Below are positions 56,765 through 64,000 of a DNA stretch of 64,000 nucleotides, one piece after another. How positions within the stretch are numbered: the first letter of the stretch is position 1; every line of letters begins with the position of its first letter. This stretch comes from Bonia amplexicaulis (Eukaryota; Streptophyta; Magnoliopsida; Poales; Poaceae), in the NCBI GenBank assembly GCA_036346245.1, contig CM070742.1, forward strand, positions 932,501-996,500. The letters run 5' to 3'. The position numbers and the translations under genes are program-made. Under the pieces are notes generated by a model. That model was given only the letters and a program-made list of their open reading frames with translations. It did no database searches and had not been told where the DNA came from.

Positions 56765-57600
56765 GGGCGTCGGCCCGGCGGCGGTGGCCTACCTCACCAA
56801 GACCAACTACGTCGAGTGGGCTGCGGTGATGAGGTGAAGCTCCAGTGCGGCATATGTGGGATGCGGTCCGACGCACGATGTCGACTACGACCCAGATCGA
56901 CGGCGCCGGATGCTCTCATCGCCGCAGCCCCACCCGAGATGCGCTTCGCTACCAACAAGCGGATCGCCAAAGAGGCTTGGGACGCCATCGCCGCAAAGAC
57001 GCATCGGCGGCCGCGCGCGCAAGTCTACATTGCGGGCACTACGCGCGGAGGGGAGCACCGCCTTCAAGCCGGTGAGGCGTTGATGACTTTGCTCTCGTCT
57101 CAACACTCTGTTGCACAAGTTGGTGCGGTTCGGCGACGACACCTACGGCGAGGAGAGAGCTGTGGAAAAGCTCTTCCGTTGCGTCCCCGAGAAGTACAAG
57201 CAGATGACCCGCTCAATCGAGTCTCTGCTGGACCTCTCCACGATGACGATCGAGGAGGCGATGGGTCGCCTCAAGGTCGCTGACAACGATGAGCCACATC
57301 GCCTCTCGGGACCCGTCACCATTGGCGGGAAGCTCCTCCTCACTCGGGAGCAGTGGGCTGCCGGCCAAGGTGACAGGAAGAAGGGGGAGCCTTCTTCCAC
57401 GACAGGCGACCGCAAGCGTGGCAAGCACGGCAAGCCGCGCAAAGACGCCCCGGCAGGGGCGCGAGGACGTGCCGAGGGTGATGACCGTGGGGCGCCAGGC
57501 GGCGCTACCGGCAAGCAAAAGCCGACGACGAGGCGACTCTTGCCACAGTGCGGCAAGCTTGGTCATTGGGCCAAGGATTGTCGGCGACCACGACGCTGCC
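56765..57600 (+). pseudogene. gag: Copia-D2 gag
   Basis: Leader-to-gag homology begins at about 56765, but the start ATG seen in Copia-D1 (24045) is not preserved here. Frame 57111-58010 keeps the UBN2 tail (EKLFRCVPEKYKQMTRSIES, LLDLSTMTIEEAMGRLK) and the knuckle region QCGKLGHWAKDC, which has lost the first Cys of CHNC through a small deletion. The earlier part (TNYVEWAAVMR-like) is in other frames. Confidence 0.85.
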
Positions 57601-58249
57601 AGCCCACGTCACAAGCGGCGGAGGAGGAGGAGGCCGACTGCTCATTGCTCATCGAGCATCGAACTACCTCCGGCCGCCGACCGCCGCAGCGATGGCTCTC
57701 CTCCACCTTGACGAGCCAAAGCACACGCCTCCTCGGCTACGGCTCAAGAACGACAAGGCCGACGAGTGGTGCCTCGACACCGCGCCACCCATCACATGAC
57801 CGGTCGACGAGAGTTCTTCACGAGTTTGACTCTAGCGTCCGAGGCTCCGTCAAGTTTGGGGCGCCTTGCGTGGAAATCAAGGCGTCGGCTCCGTCATCCT
57901 CACCACCGTGTCCGGTGAGCACAGTCGCTCACCGGCGTCTACTACATCCCCGATCTGCGGAACTCCATCATCGCCTTGGGACGGTGGATGAGAACGGCTC
58001 ATGGTTCTAGATCGAGCACGGGTGTCATGCGGTTTGGGATCTTCGCCGCCTTCTTGCCAAGGAAACCGAGGCGAAAATTGACTCTACATTCTTCACGTGC
58101 AGGTGGCACAACCCCTCTGTCTCGCTGCTCGTCGGGACGACGAGGCGTGGCAGTGGCACGAGCGCTTTGGGCACCTTCACTTCGAGGCCCTGAAGCGGCT
58201 CAGTGCCACGGAAATGGTGCGAGGCCTGCCGTGCCTTGACCATGTGGAG
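57601..58249 (+). pseudogene. pol: Copia-D2 protease and GAG-pre-integrase
   Basis: The protease site reads WCLDTAPPIT in frame 57548-57799, so a base loss has removed the Gly of DTGA. GAG-pre-integrase follows as WHERFGHLHFEALKRLSATE with MVRGLPCLDHVEQFCDVCVL (58097-58663). Confidence 0.87.
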
Positions 58250-59390
58250 CAGTTCTGCGACGTCTGCGTGTTGACGGGCGAGGCGACTCCCTTTCCCAGT
58301 GGGCGAAGTTTAGAGCCAAGGAGAGGCTCGAGCTCGTGCACGGGACTTGTGTGGCCGGTGACACCGCCACACCGGAGGACGACGCTACTTCCTGCCGCTG
58401 TCGACGACCTCTCCCGCCACGCAAGGGAGAGGTCGCTGCGAGGCGGCGCGTCGCCGCAGTCGTGCGTCTTGCGCCTGAGACAACGTCGGCGAATTCACGG
58501 CGATCGACGTCGTCATCGCTTGCCGATGAGGGCATTCACGCCACTACTCCGCGCCGCACCCGCAGCGAGCGGCGTCGTCGGCAGCGCAACCAGGCGGCCG
58601 TGGGGATGGCTCAGCCCTCCTCAGCGAGGGGATGCCGGCTGCCTTCTGCGGAGGCGGTGGTGACGGCCGTCTACATCCTCAGCCGCCGCCTACCAAGGAG
58701 CTTGACGGCAGGGGCCGTGCGAGGCTTGGCATGGGCGCAAGCCGGCGGTCTCCACTTGCGGGTCTTGGCTCCCTCGCGTTCGCCAAGGAGCTTGGCCACA
58801 TCGGTAGCTCGGCGGCGGGAGCACTCGGAGTGTTCATCGGCTACGCGGAGGGCTCGAGGCTCACCGCATCCTCGACCTGTCACACAGTAGCGTCCGCATC
58901 TCGCGTGGCGTTGTGTTCGACGGCGGGCGGCCGGGCGTGGGACAAGGCGGTGGGCGGCGGTTCGACTTCGACTCGCAGGGACTTTGTTGTCGACTACGTC
59001 CACTTCGAGAGCCGGGGGAGCTAGCAACTCGTCTTCACCGAGCTCGTCCACCTCGACACCATGCTCGCCACCAGCTCCGGCGAGTGCTCCACCACCTTCG
59101 GCACCGGCTACGCCCCACTCTTCACCACCGGCCACACCACCAGGATCGGCCCCAACAGCTTCGGTCCACGACGAGCAGCGCATGGTGGAGTTCGCTATTC
59201 CGTTGTGTCACGACGAGGACCGCGTCGACGCCTACCACGACGACGAGCCTCTGCGCTATCGTACCATGGACAACATCCTCGGCGAGCCGCCGTCCTCGGT
59301 GGCGTAGCACTACCGAGGCGGGCCGCACTTGGCGTGCGACGACGGCGAGCCCGCTCCCTTCGCCGGGCGGAGGAGATGCGGCGTGGCGTG
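58250..59390 (+). pseudogene. pol: Copia-D2 integrase and linker
   Basis: A longer integrase stretch than in Copia-D1. Across frames it has the core region (DDLSRHARERS-like), a TLLRAAPAASGVVGSATRRP-like C-terminal core, GVFIGYAEGSRLTASS, and RDFVVDYVHFESRG at the end. A proline/serine linker (58984-59307) and VHDEQRMVEFAIPLCHDEDR follow. Many frameshifts are present. Confidence 0.8.
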
Positions 59391-60120
59391 TCGCGATGAA
59401 GCAGGAGATGGACGCCGTTGAACGGAACCGGACGTGGGAGCTGGCGGATCTTCCTGCCGGTCACCGCGCGATCACCCTTAAGTGGGTGTTCAAGCTAAAG
59501 CGGGATGAAGCCGGCGCCATCGTCAAGCACAAGGCTCGCTTGGTGGCACGAGGCTTCGTGCGGCGGAGGGGTCGACTCGATGGCGCCGCACCCGCCGCGC
59601 GCATGGAGTCCGTTCGTCTTCTCCTCGCACTTGCGGCCCAGAGGATTGGCGCGTCCATCACATGGACGTCAAGTCCGCCTTCCTCAGCGGCGACTTGAAG
59701 GAGGAGGCCTCGTCCGTCGTGGCGGGATTCGTCATCCCCGGCAAGGAGGGCAAGGTTCTCCGCCTGCGCAAGGCCCTCTACGGCTTGCGGCAGGCACCAC
59801 GAGCCTGGAACGCTAAGCTGGACTCCACCCTCAAGCAAATGGGGTTCCAGCAGAGCGCACACGAGGCTGCGGTCTACCGGCGGGGCAAAGGCGGCAACGC
59901 CCTGCTGGTGGGCGTCTACGTCGACGACCTGGTGATCACCGGCTCCAAGGAGGCCGAGGTCGAGGCGTTCAAGGCGGAGATGAAGACCGCTTTCCAGATG
60001 AGCGACTTGGGGCTCCTCTCCTTCTACCTGGGGATCGAGGTCCACCAGGACAGCTCTGGCATCTCCCTTCGTCAGACCGCAGCCTCACCGACTGCAACCC
60101 AGCCCACACTCCTATGAAGG
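59391..60120 (+). pseudogene. pol: Copia-D2 reverse transcriptase
   Basis: Frame 58913-59698 ends in KQEMDAVERNRTWELADLPA, KWVFKLKRDEAGAIVKHKAR and RRGRLDGAAPAARMESVRLL. Frame 59662-60117 gives MDVKSAFLSGDLKEEASSVV, LYGLRQAPRAWNAKLDSTL and an intact YVDDLVITGSK (about 59920), then LLSFYLGIEVHQDSSGISL. The two frames differ by one shift near 59640; otherwise this RT is the best preserved of the D pair. Confidence 0.9.
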
Positions 60121-60815
60121 AGAGGCTGAAGCTGAGCCGCGACAGCACGGTGGAGGAGGTGCACACTCGCTATCTCGTCCACACGCGTCCAGATTTGGCG
60201 TTCGCCGTCGGCTACGTCAGTCGGTTCATGCGGCGACCGATGACGAGCATCGGCGAGCCGTGAAGAGGATCCTCCGCTACGTTGCGGGCACCTCCGACTA
60301 CGGCTTGCACTACCCGAGGTGTCCCGGCGCGGCGCACTTCATCGGCAACACGGCGACCACGCAGCGACATCGACACCAAAGAAGAGCACAAGCGGGATTC
60401 TCTTCTTCCTCGGCAAGTGCCTCGTTAGTGGCGGTCGATCAAGCGGCGGTGGTGGCCCTGTCCAGCTGTGAGGCCGAGTACATAGTGGCTTCCACCACTT
60501 CGACTCAGGCGCTCTGGCTCGCTCGACTACTTGGTGATCTCCTCGGCAGAGACACTGAAGCGGTGGCGCTCAGGGTGGACAACAAGTCCGCTCTGCTCGG
60601 CAAAGAACCCGTTTTCCACGAGCGAGCAAGCACATCCGGGTGAAGTACCACTTCATCCGAGGCTGTTTGGATGAAGGCAGCATCAAGGCGAGCTACATCA
60701 ACACCACGGATCAGCTTGCGGACCTGCTCACCAAGCCTCTTGGGAGGGTCAAATTCCTCGAGCTCTGCTCTAGGATCGGGATGGTTCAACTTTCCCACAA
60801 GACGACGCACAAGAC
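60121..60815 (+). pseudogene. pol: Copia-D2 RNase H
   Basis: Frame 60260-60643 has RILRYVAGTSDYGLHYPRCP, ALSSCEAEYIVASTTSTQAL and ALRVDNKSALLGKEPVFHER. The C-terminus HIRVKYHFIRGCLDEGS, NTTDQLADLLTKPLGRVKF follows in another frame to about 60815. Some deletions lie around 60150-60250. Confidence 0.88.
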
Positions 60816-60827
60816 TTAGGGGGAGAA

Positions 60828-61123
60828 TGATGAATAAGTCCCTGTACTGTGGTCTTTGTGGGGTGGGCACATGGTTCTTGTACATCAGCTTTAGACTAGC
60901 ATCTTAGACTAGCTTTAGGACAGCTTTTGACTAGCATCTAGGACTAGCATCTTAGCATATGCTTGGCTGGTTCTCAGCCTATAAATTTGTATCCCCAACC
61001 CCTCAGGTTGGCATGGCATTGTGCGAGAAATAAACCAAGAAAATTGCCCCATATCCAAGTGTCATCCTCTCCATGAGAGTAAAGATCTTGCTATCACCAA
61101 GAGCAAGAGTCCAGCGACTAACA
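60828..61123 (+). repeat. Copia-D2 3' LTR
   Basis: 296 bp, with a probable TATA box (CTATAAATTT near 60980). Confidence 0.93.
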
Positions 61124-61128
61124 GTGAT

Positions 61129-61332
61129 TAGATCAAGAATCTTATTATTGGTTTGCGTGCAGAATCCTTGCGGTTGAACTCACTAATTTATGCCTAAATC
61201 ATTGGTATAGTTTGGTGGTGCTTGCTGCCTGGCATTGTTTCTTTTCTCTTGTAGATTGATCTACCGTGGTTTCACCACCAAAGTTCGGGCAACCAGCAGA
61301 TTTGATCTTGTCTCGAGGTTCTATACACATTA
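61129..61332 (+). repeat. Small gypsy-type LTR-G1 (3' part)
   Basis: Matches the last 210 bases of LTR-G2 (GATCAAGAATCTTATT...ATACACAT). Its upstream part is absent, cut at the Copia-D2 TSD. Confidence 0.82.
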
Positions 61333-61373
61333 TTTCATATCAGAGCCTTCATGCTCGTTGGTGGAAGAAGATT

Positions 61374-61700
61374 ATGACGCCTGATGATAGGCACGTGTTG
61401 AGGTTACCGGCACGCACAATGCCACTATTCACCAAGAGCACTCTGCAGGACTACTGTAAATGGGTTGAAGATTTGGAAGACCTTTTCTAGGGCTGGAGAC
61501 TCTCTTCTAACAAGAAGATGAGACTGGCCAAGAGGACATTGATCGGCAAGACACTACAATGGTGGATAAACTAACAGTGGAATCAGGATCGAGAAGGCAA
61601 TCCGTTCTGCACCACCTGGGAGGAGATGAAGGTGTTGACGTGACATTAATTTGAGCCGCCACCACGCAAGCCCATGAGTTAGAAGACAAAGAAGGCTGTC
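61374..61700 (+). pseudogene. gag: Ty3-gypsy gag fragment, unit 1
   Basis: Starting at ATG 61374, one frame reads MTPDDRHVLRLPARTMPLFT, DYCKWVEDLEDLF, a stop, GWRLSSNKKMRLAKRTLIGK, TLQWWIN, a stop, and TTWEEMKVLT with further stops. The sequence Y..W...L..LF, ..KK.RLA...L....LQWW and TWEEMK.L resembles the Retrotrans_gag domain of Ty3-gypsy elements, with stops but little shifting. About 100 codons remain. No zinc knuckle, protease or pol follows. Confidence 0.72.
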
Positions 61701-61797
61701 CAAGCTGTAGAAATTTTTTGGCCCCCACACAAGTTGAAGATGAAGATTCAAAGACCAACTCGAAACCGAGGACGGTTTTGCTTGAAGGAGGGGAGGA

Positions 61798-62817
61798 TGA
61801 TGCGGCCATAGTTACGACCCATGCTTCTGAATTTAATTCGTGTTCAAATTGTTCAGCATGAATTAATTTCAGGACCTAAGCAAGAGAAACAAGACGTGCT
61901 ACATGAGAAGAAAAAAAGAAAGAAAGGAGGAACGCATGCATGGCCACATGCATGGAAGGTGGGCTCTTTTGCATGTATGTAGTTGATGAATTCAAGATGG
62001 GCGCATGCAGCACAACAAATTGTGCTTTTGTTTGGTTAAAAGGAGATAAGAGATATTTTGCATGTGTGGAATAAAAGCAATGCATAAAGAAAAAGAAGCT
62101 GAGCTACAGGTAAGGAAAACAACCAAGAGAAAATTTGAGAATTCCATGCAATATTTGGAGATAAACTAGCAGGGAGTTTCTTAGTGCCATATGCATGCAT
62201 ATTGGGACTGACACAATTGAGGCCAAATCTTCATTTCTTTTTCTGCTTGTGCAATTTAGCGTGGGGTCCACCTGCAGTCCAAGATCACCAAGTCAAGTTG
62301 TAGCACCAGATATTAAAATCAAGTTGGCTTAGGAAATTGCTTCAAATTGCCATTAGGAAAGGCAATTCGAGATGTAAAAGGATACGCCAAGTATTTAGTT
62401 TCTACCTTTTTAGTTGAGTTGTTTGGGAAGTTGTGTGCATAGCTGAGTTTTTTAGGAAGAAGTGTGCATGTGAGGCTATAAATAGACCAGTCAGTGCGTC
62501 ATGTAAAGGTAGTTTTGATAATGAATTAGGCATTGTGTATGTTGGCTGTTGGCCATTAGGGTTGAATTCCCAGTGTTACCTATCAAGAGTTTGTGTTTGC
62601 TTCGTAGATCAAGAATCTTATTCTTGGGTTGCATGCTGAATCCTTGTGGTTCAACTCACTAATTCGTGCCTAAATCATTGGTACAGTTTGGTGGTGCTTG
62701 CTGCGTGGCATTCTTTCTTCCTCTTGTAGATTGATTCAACGTCATTCTACTTATCTCCACCGTTAAAGTTTGGGTAACCTGCGGATTTAATCTCCTCTCG
62801 AGGTTTGATACACATCA
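61798..62817 (+). repeat. Small gypsy-type LTR-G2 (complete, shared)
   Basis: 1020 bp, TGATGCGGCCATAG...TACACATCA. TATA box CTATAAATAGA at 62476-62486. It is preceded by the PPT GGAGGGGAGGA and followed by a PBS-like CATATCAAAGC. Confidence 0.82.
62476..62486 (+). promoter_or_regulatory. TATA box of LTR-G2
   Basis: CTATAAATAGA. The counterpart in LTR-G3 is CTATAAATA at 63872-63880. Confidence 0.7.
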
Positions 62818-62856
62818 TTGCATATCAAAGCTTTCGTTGCTCGCTGGTTGAAGATG

Positions 62857-63165
62857 ATGATGCCTGATGATAGGCACGTGTTGAGGTTTCCGTCGCGCAT
62901 AATGGCACTATTCACCAGGAGCACTCTGAAGGACTATTGTAAGTGGATGGAAGATCTTGAAGACATTTTCCAAGGCTGGAGACTCTTCTAGCAAGAAGAT
63001 GAGACCGGGCAAGACGGCATTGATCGGCGACACACTGCAATGGTGGATAAACTTATATGGGATCAAGATCGAGAAGGCGATCCATTCTGCACCATCTGGG
63101 AGGAGATGAAGGTGTCGATGCGATACCAATTTGCATCGCCACCACACAAGTCCATGAGGTAGAAG
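62857..63165 (+). pseudogene. gag: Ty3-gypsy gag fragment, unit 2
   Basis: Paralogue of 61374-61700: MMPDDRHVLRFPSRIMALFT, then DYCKWMEDLEDIFQGWRLF, a stop, then a shift to the frame with TLQWWINLYG-like and IWEEMKVSMRYQF sequence. It is decayed independently of unit 1: the stop after the first segment is at a different place and a frameshift is added. Confidence 0.7.
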
Positions 63166-63277
63166 ACAAAGAAAGCAGTCCAAGCTACAGAAATTTTTTG
63201 GCCCCTGTACATGTTACAGATGAAGACTCCAAAACCAACTCGAAACCGAGGACGGTTTCGTTTGAAGGAGGGGAGGA

Positions 63278-64000
63278 TGATGCGGCCATAGTTTTGAACC
63301 ATGCATCTGAATTTAATTCTTGTGTTCAAATTGTTCCACATGAATTAATTTCAGGATCTACTAAAGAGAAAAAAAAGAAAGGAGGAATGCATGCATGGGC
63401 CACATGCATGGAAGATGGGCTCGTTTGCGTTCATGCAGTCGATGCATGCAAGATGGGCGCAACAACACAACAAATTGTGCTTTAGTTCAGTTAAAAGAAA
63501 ACAGAGATATTTTGCATTCGTGGAATAAAAGCAATGCACAAATTAAAAGAAGTCGTGCTACCGGTAAGGAAAACAACCAAGATAGATTTGAATTCCATGC
63601 AATATTAGGGGACAAACTAGGAGGGAGTTTCATGGTGCCATACACACGCCTAATGGGACTAACACAACTAAGGTCAAGTCCTCATTTCTTTCTCTGCTCG
63701 CGCAATTTAGGGTGGGGTCCACCTGCAGTCCAAGGCGCACGGGATATTAAAATCAAGTTGGCTTGGGAAATTGCTGTTAGGAAAGGCAATCTGAGATGTA
63801 AAAGGATAGGCCGAGTATTTAGTTTCTACATTTCAGCTAAGTTGTTTAGTAAGTTGTGTGCGTTTCTGTGGCTATAAATAGCCTAGTTGGTGCGTCATGT
63901 AAAGACAGAGTTTTGATAATGAATTAGACACCATGTGTGTTGGCCATTGGGCATTAGGGTTGAATTCCCTGTGGTTGTGTTACCTGTCAAGAGTTTCACA
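63278..64000 (+). repeat. Small gypsy-type LTR-G3 (cut by window end)
   Basis: Begins TGATGCGGCCATAG after the PPT GGAGGGGAGGA and follows LTR-G2 to the TATA box and beyond, with small indels. The rest lies outside the window. Confidence 0.8.

Larger units (their letters stand above)
55772..61123 (+). mobile_element. Copia-D2: Ty1-copia element (same family as Copia-D1)
   Basis: 5352 bp, plus strand, LTRs 55772-56133 and 60828-61123, perfect TSD GTGAT (55767-55771 and 61124-61128), PBS AGTGGTATCGAGC from 56134, PPT CTTAGGGGGAGAA ending at 60827. Internal order: GC-rich leader, gag, protease, integrase, RT, RNase H. It is about 420 bp longer than Copia-D1, mainly in integrase. Its flanks differ: Copia-G on the left and the small gypsy array on the right. 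Confidence 0.94.
61124..64000 (+). mobile_element. Shared-LTR array of a small gypsy-derived element
   Basis: The order is partial LTR (61129-61332), internal (61333-61797), full LTR (61798-62817), internal (62818-63277), LTR (63278 to the window end). Each internal region begins with a PBS-like TATCAGAGC/TATCAAAGC and ends with a PPT (GGAGGGGAGGA). The middle LTR therefore has a PPT before it and a PBS after it and is shared by two units. The internal region is only about 460 bp with a decayed gypsy gag piece. Confidence 0.82.

Noticed and set aside
56135..57283. 382-codon plus-strand open frame, one of the longest in the window
   Set aside because: It starts at the Copia-D2 LTR/PBS edge and crosses leader and gag in a frame different from the gag motifs; a GC-rich shadow frame.
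61333..61347. Classifying the right-hand array as Ty1-copia from its PBS-like TATCAGAGCC
   Set aside because: The gag remnant has the Ty3-gypsy pattern (LQWW, TWEEMK). The PBS tRNA type alone does not decide the superfamily.
1..64000. Functional host genes, rRNA, tRNA, centromeric or telomeric satellite
   Set aside because: No intact conserved gene, cloverleaf, rRNA segment, 155-bp-type satellite or TTTAGGG array was seen; all coding signal is retroelement-derived or a captured fragment.

Overview
The window looks like plant nuclear DNA, most likely from rice (Oryza) or a close grass, in a heterochromatic, retrotransposon-filled region. The reasons are the nested LTR retrotransposons, the initiator-methionine-tRNA primer binding sites (TGGTATCAGAGC), the grass-type Ty1-copia gag and pol families, and the absence of any intact host gene. 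The species assignment rests on recognising these families and is an inference. Every coding region I can support is a broken retrotransposon gene or a captured gene fragment. I found no rRNA, tRNA, CRISPR array or bacterial feature.

Layout: (1) 1-2770 holds a broken ORF, a probable end of a DNA transposon, a truncated copia 5' end, a MITE-like element and unassigned DNA. (2) 2771-5114 is a compact gag-only copia element (Copia-E) with a perfect target site duplication (TSD). (3) 5133-52936 is the backbone of the window. It is a head-to-tail concatemer, on the minus strand, of one large gag-only LTR element that I call element L (LTR about 2.2 kb, internal region about 3.3 kb or more). Five LTR copies and six internal copies remain. 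Neighbouring copies share a single LTR with a PBS on one side and a PPT on the other, and several copies are cut by deletions at short homologies.

Younger insertions sit inside this array. Copia-A (7279-16632, minus, TSD ATATG) carries a threefold tandem repeat of its gag-protease-integrase segment. Copia-C (16751-28020, minus) is BARE/Angela-like and has lost its 5' LTR; it is itself interrupted by Copia-D1 (22965-27895, plus, TSD AGCTG). A hAT-like DNA transposon (29689-31533, 8-bp TSD AAGAGTAG) carries exons and an intron of an RBM28/Nop4-type RNA-binding protein gene. Copia-B (37760-42745, minus) lies inside one L LTR.

To the right, 52937-55771 holds two truncated minus-strand copia fragments (F and G). 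Copia-D2 (55772-61123, plus, TSD GTGAT) follows. The window ends in a second shared-LTR array: a small element with 1.0-kb LTRs and a 0.46-kb internal region that encodes only a decayed Ty3-gypsy gag fragment (61124-64000).

None of the elements looks autonomous now. Reading frames are shifted, reverse-transcriptase catalytic aspartates are replaced in two elements, and an integrase core or an LTR is missing in others. Coordinates of LTR edges come from TG...CA ends, TSDs, PBS and PPT read by eye. Identities are hand counts where given and were not computed.
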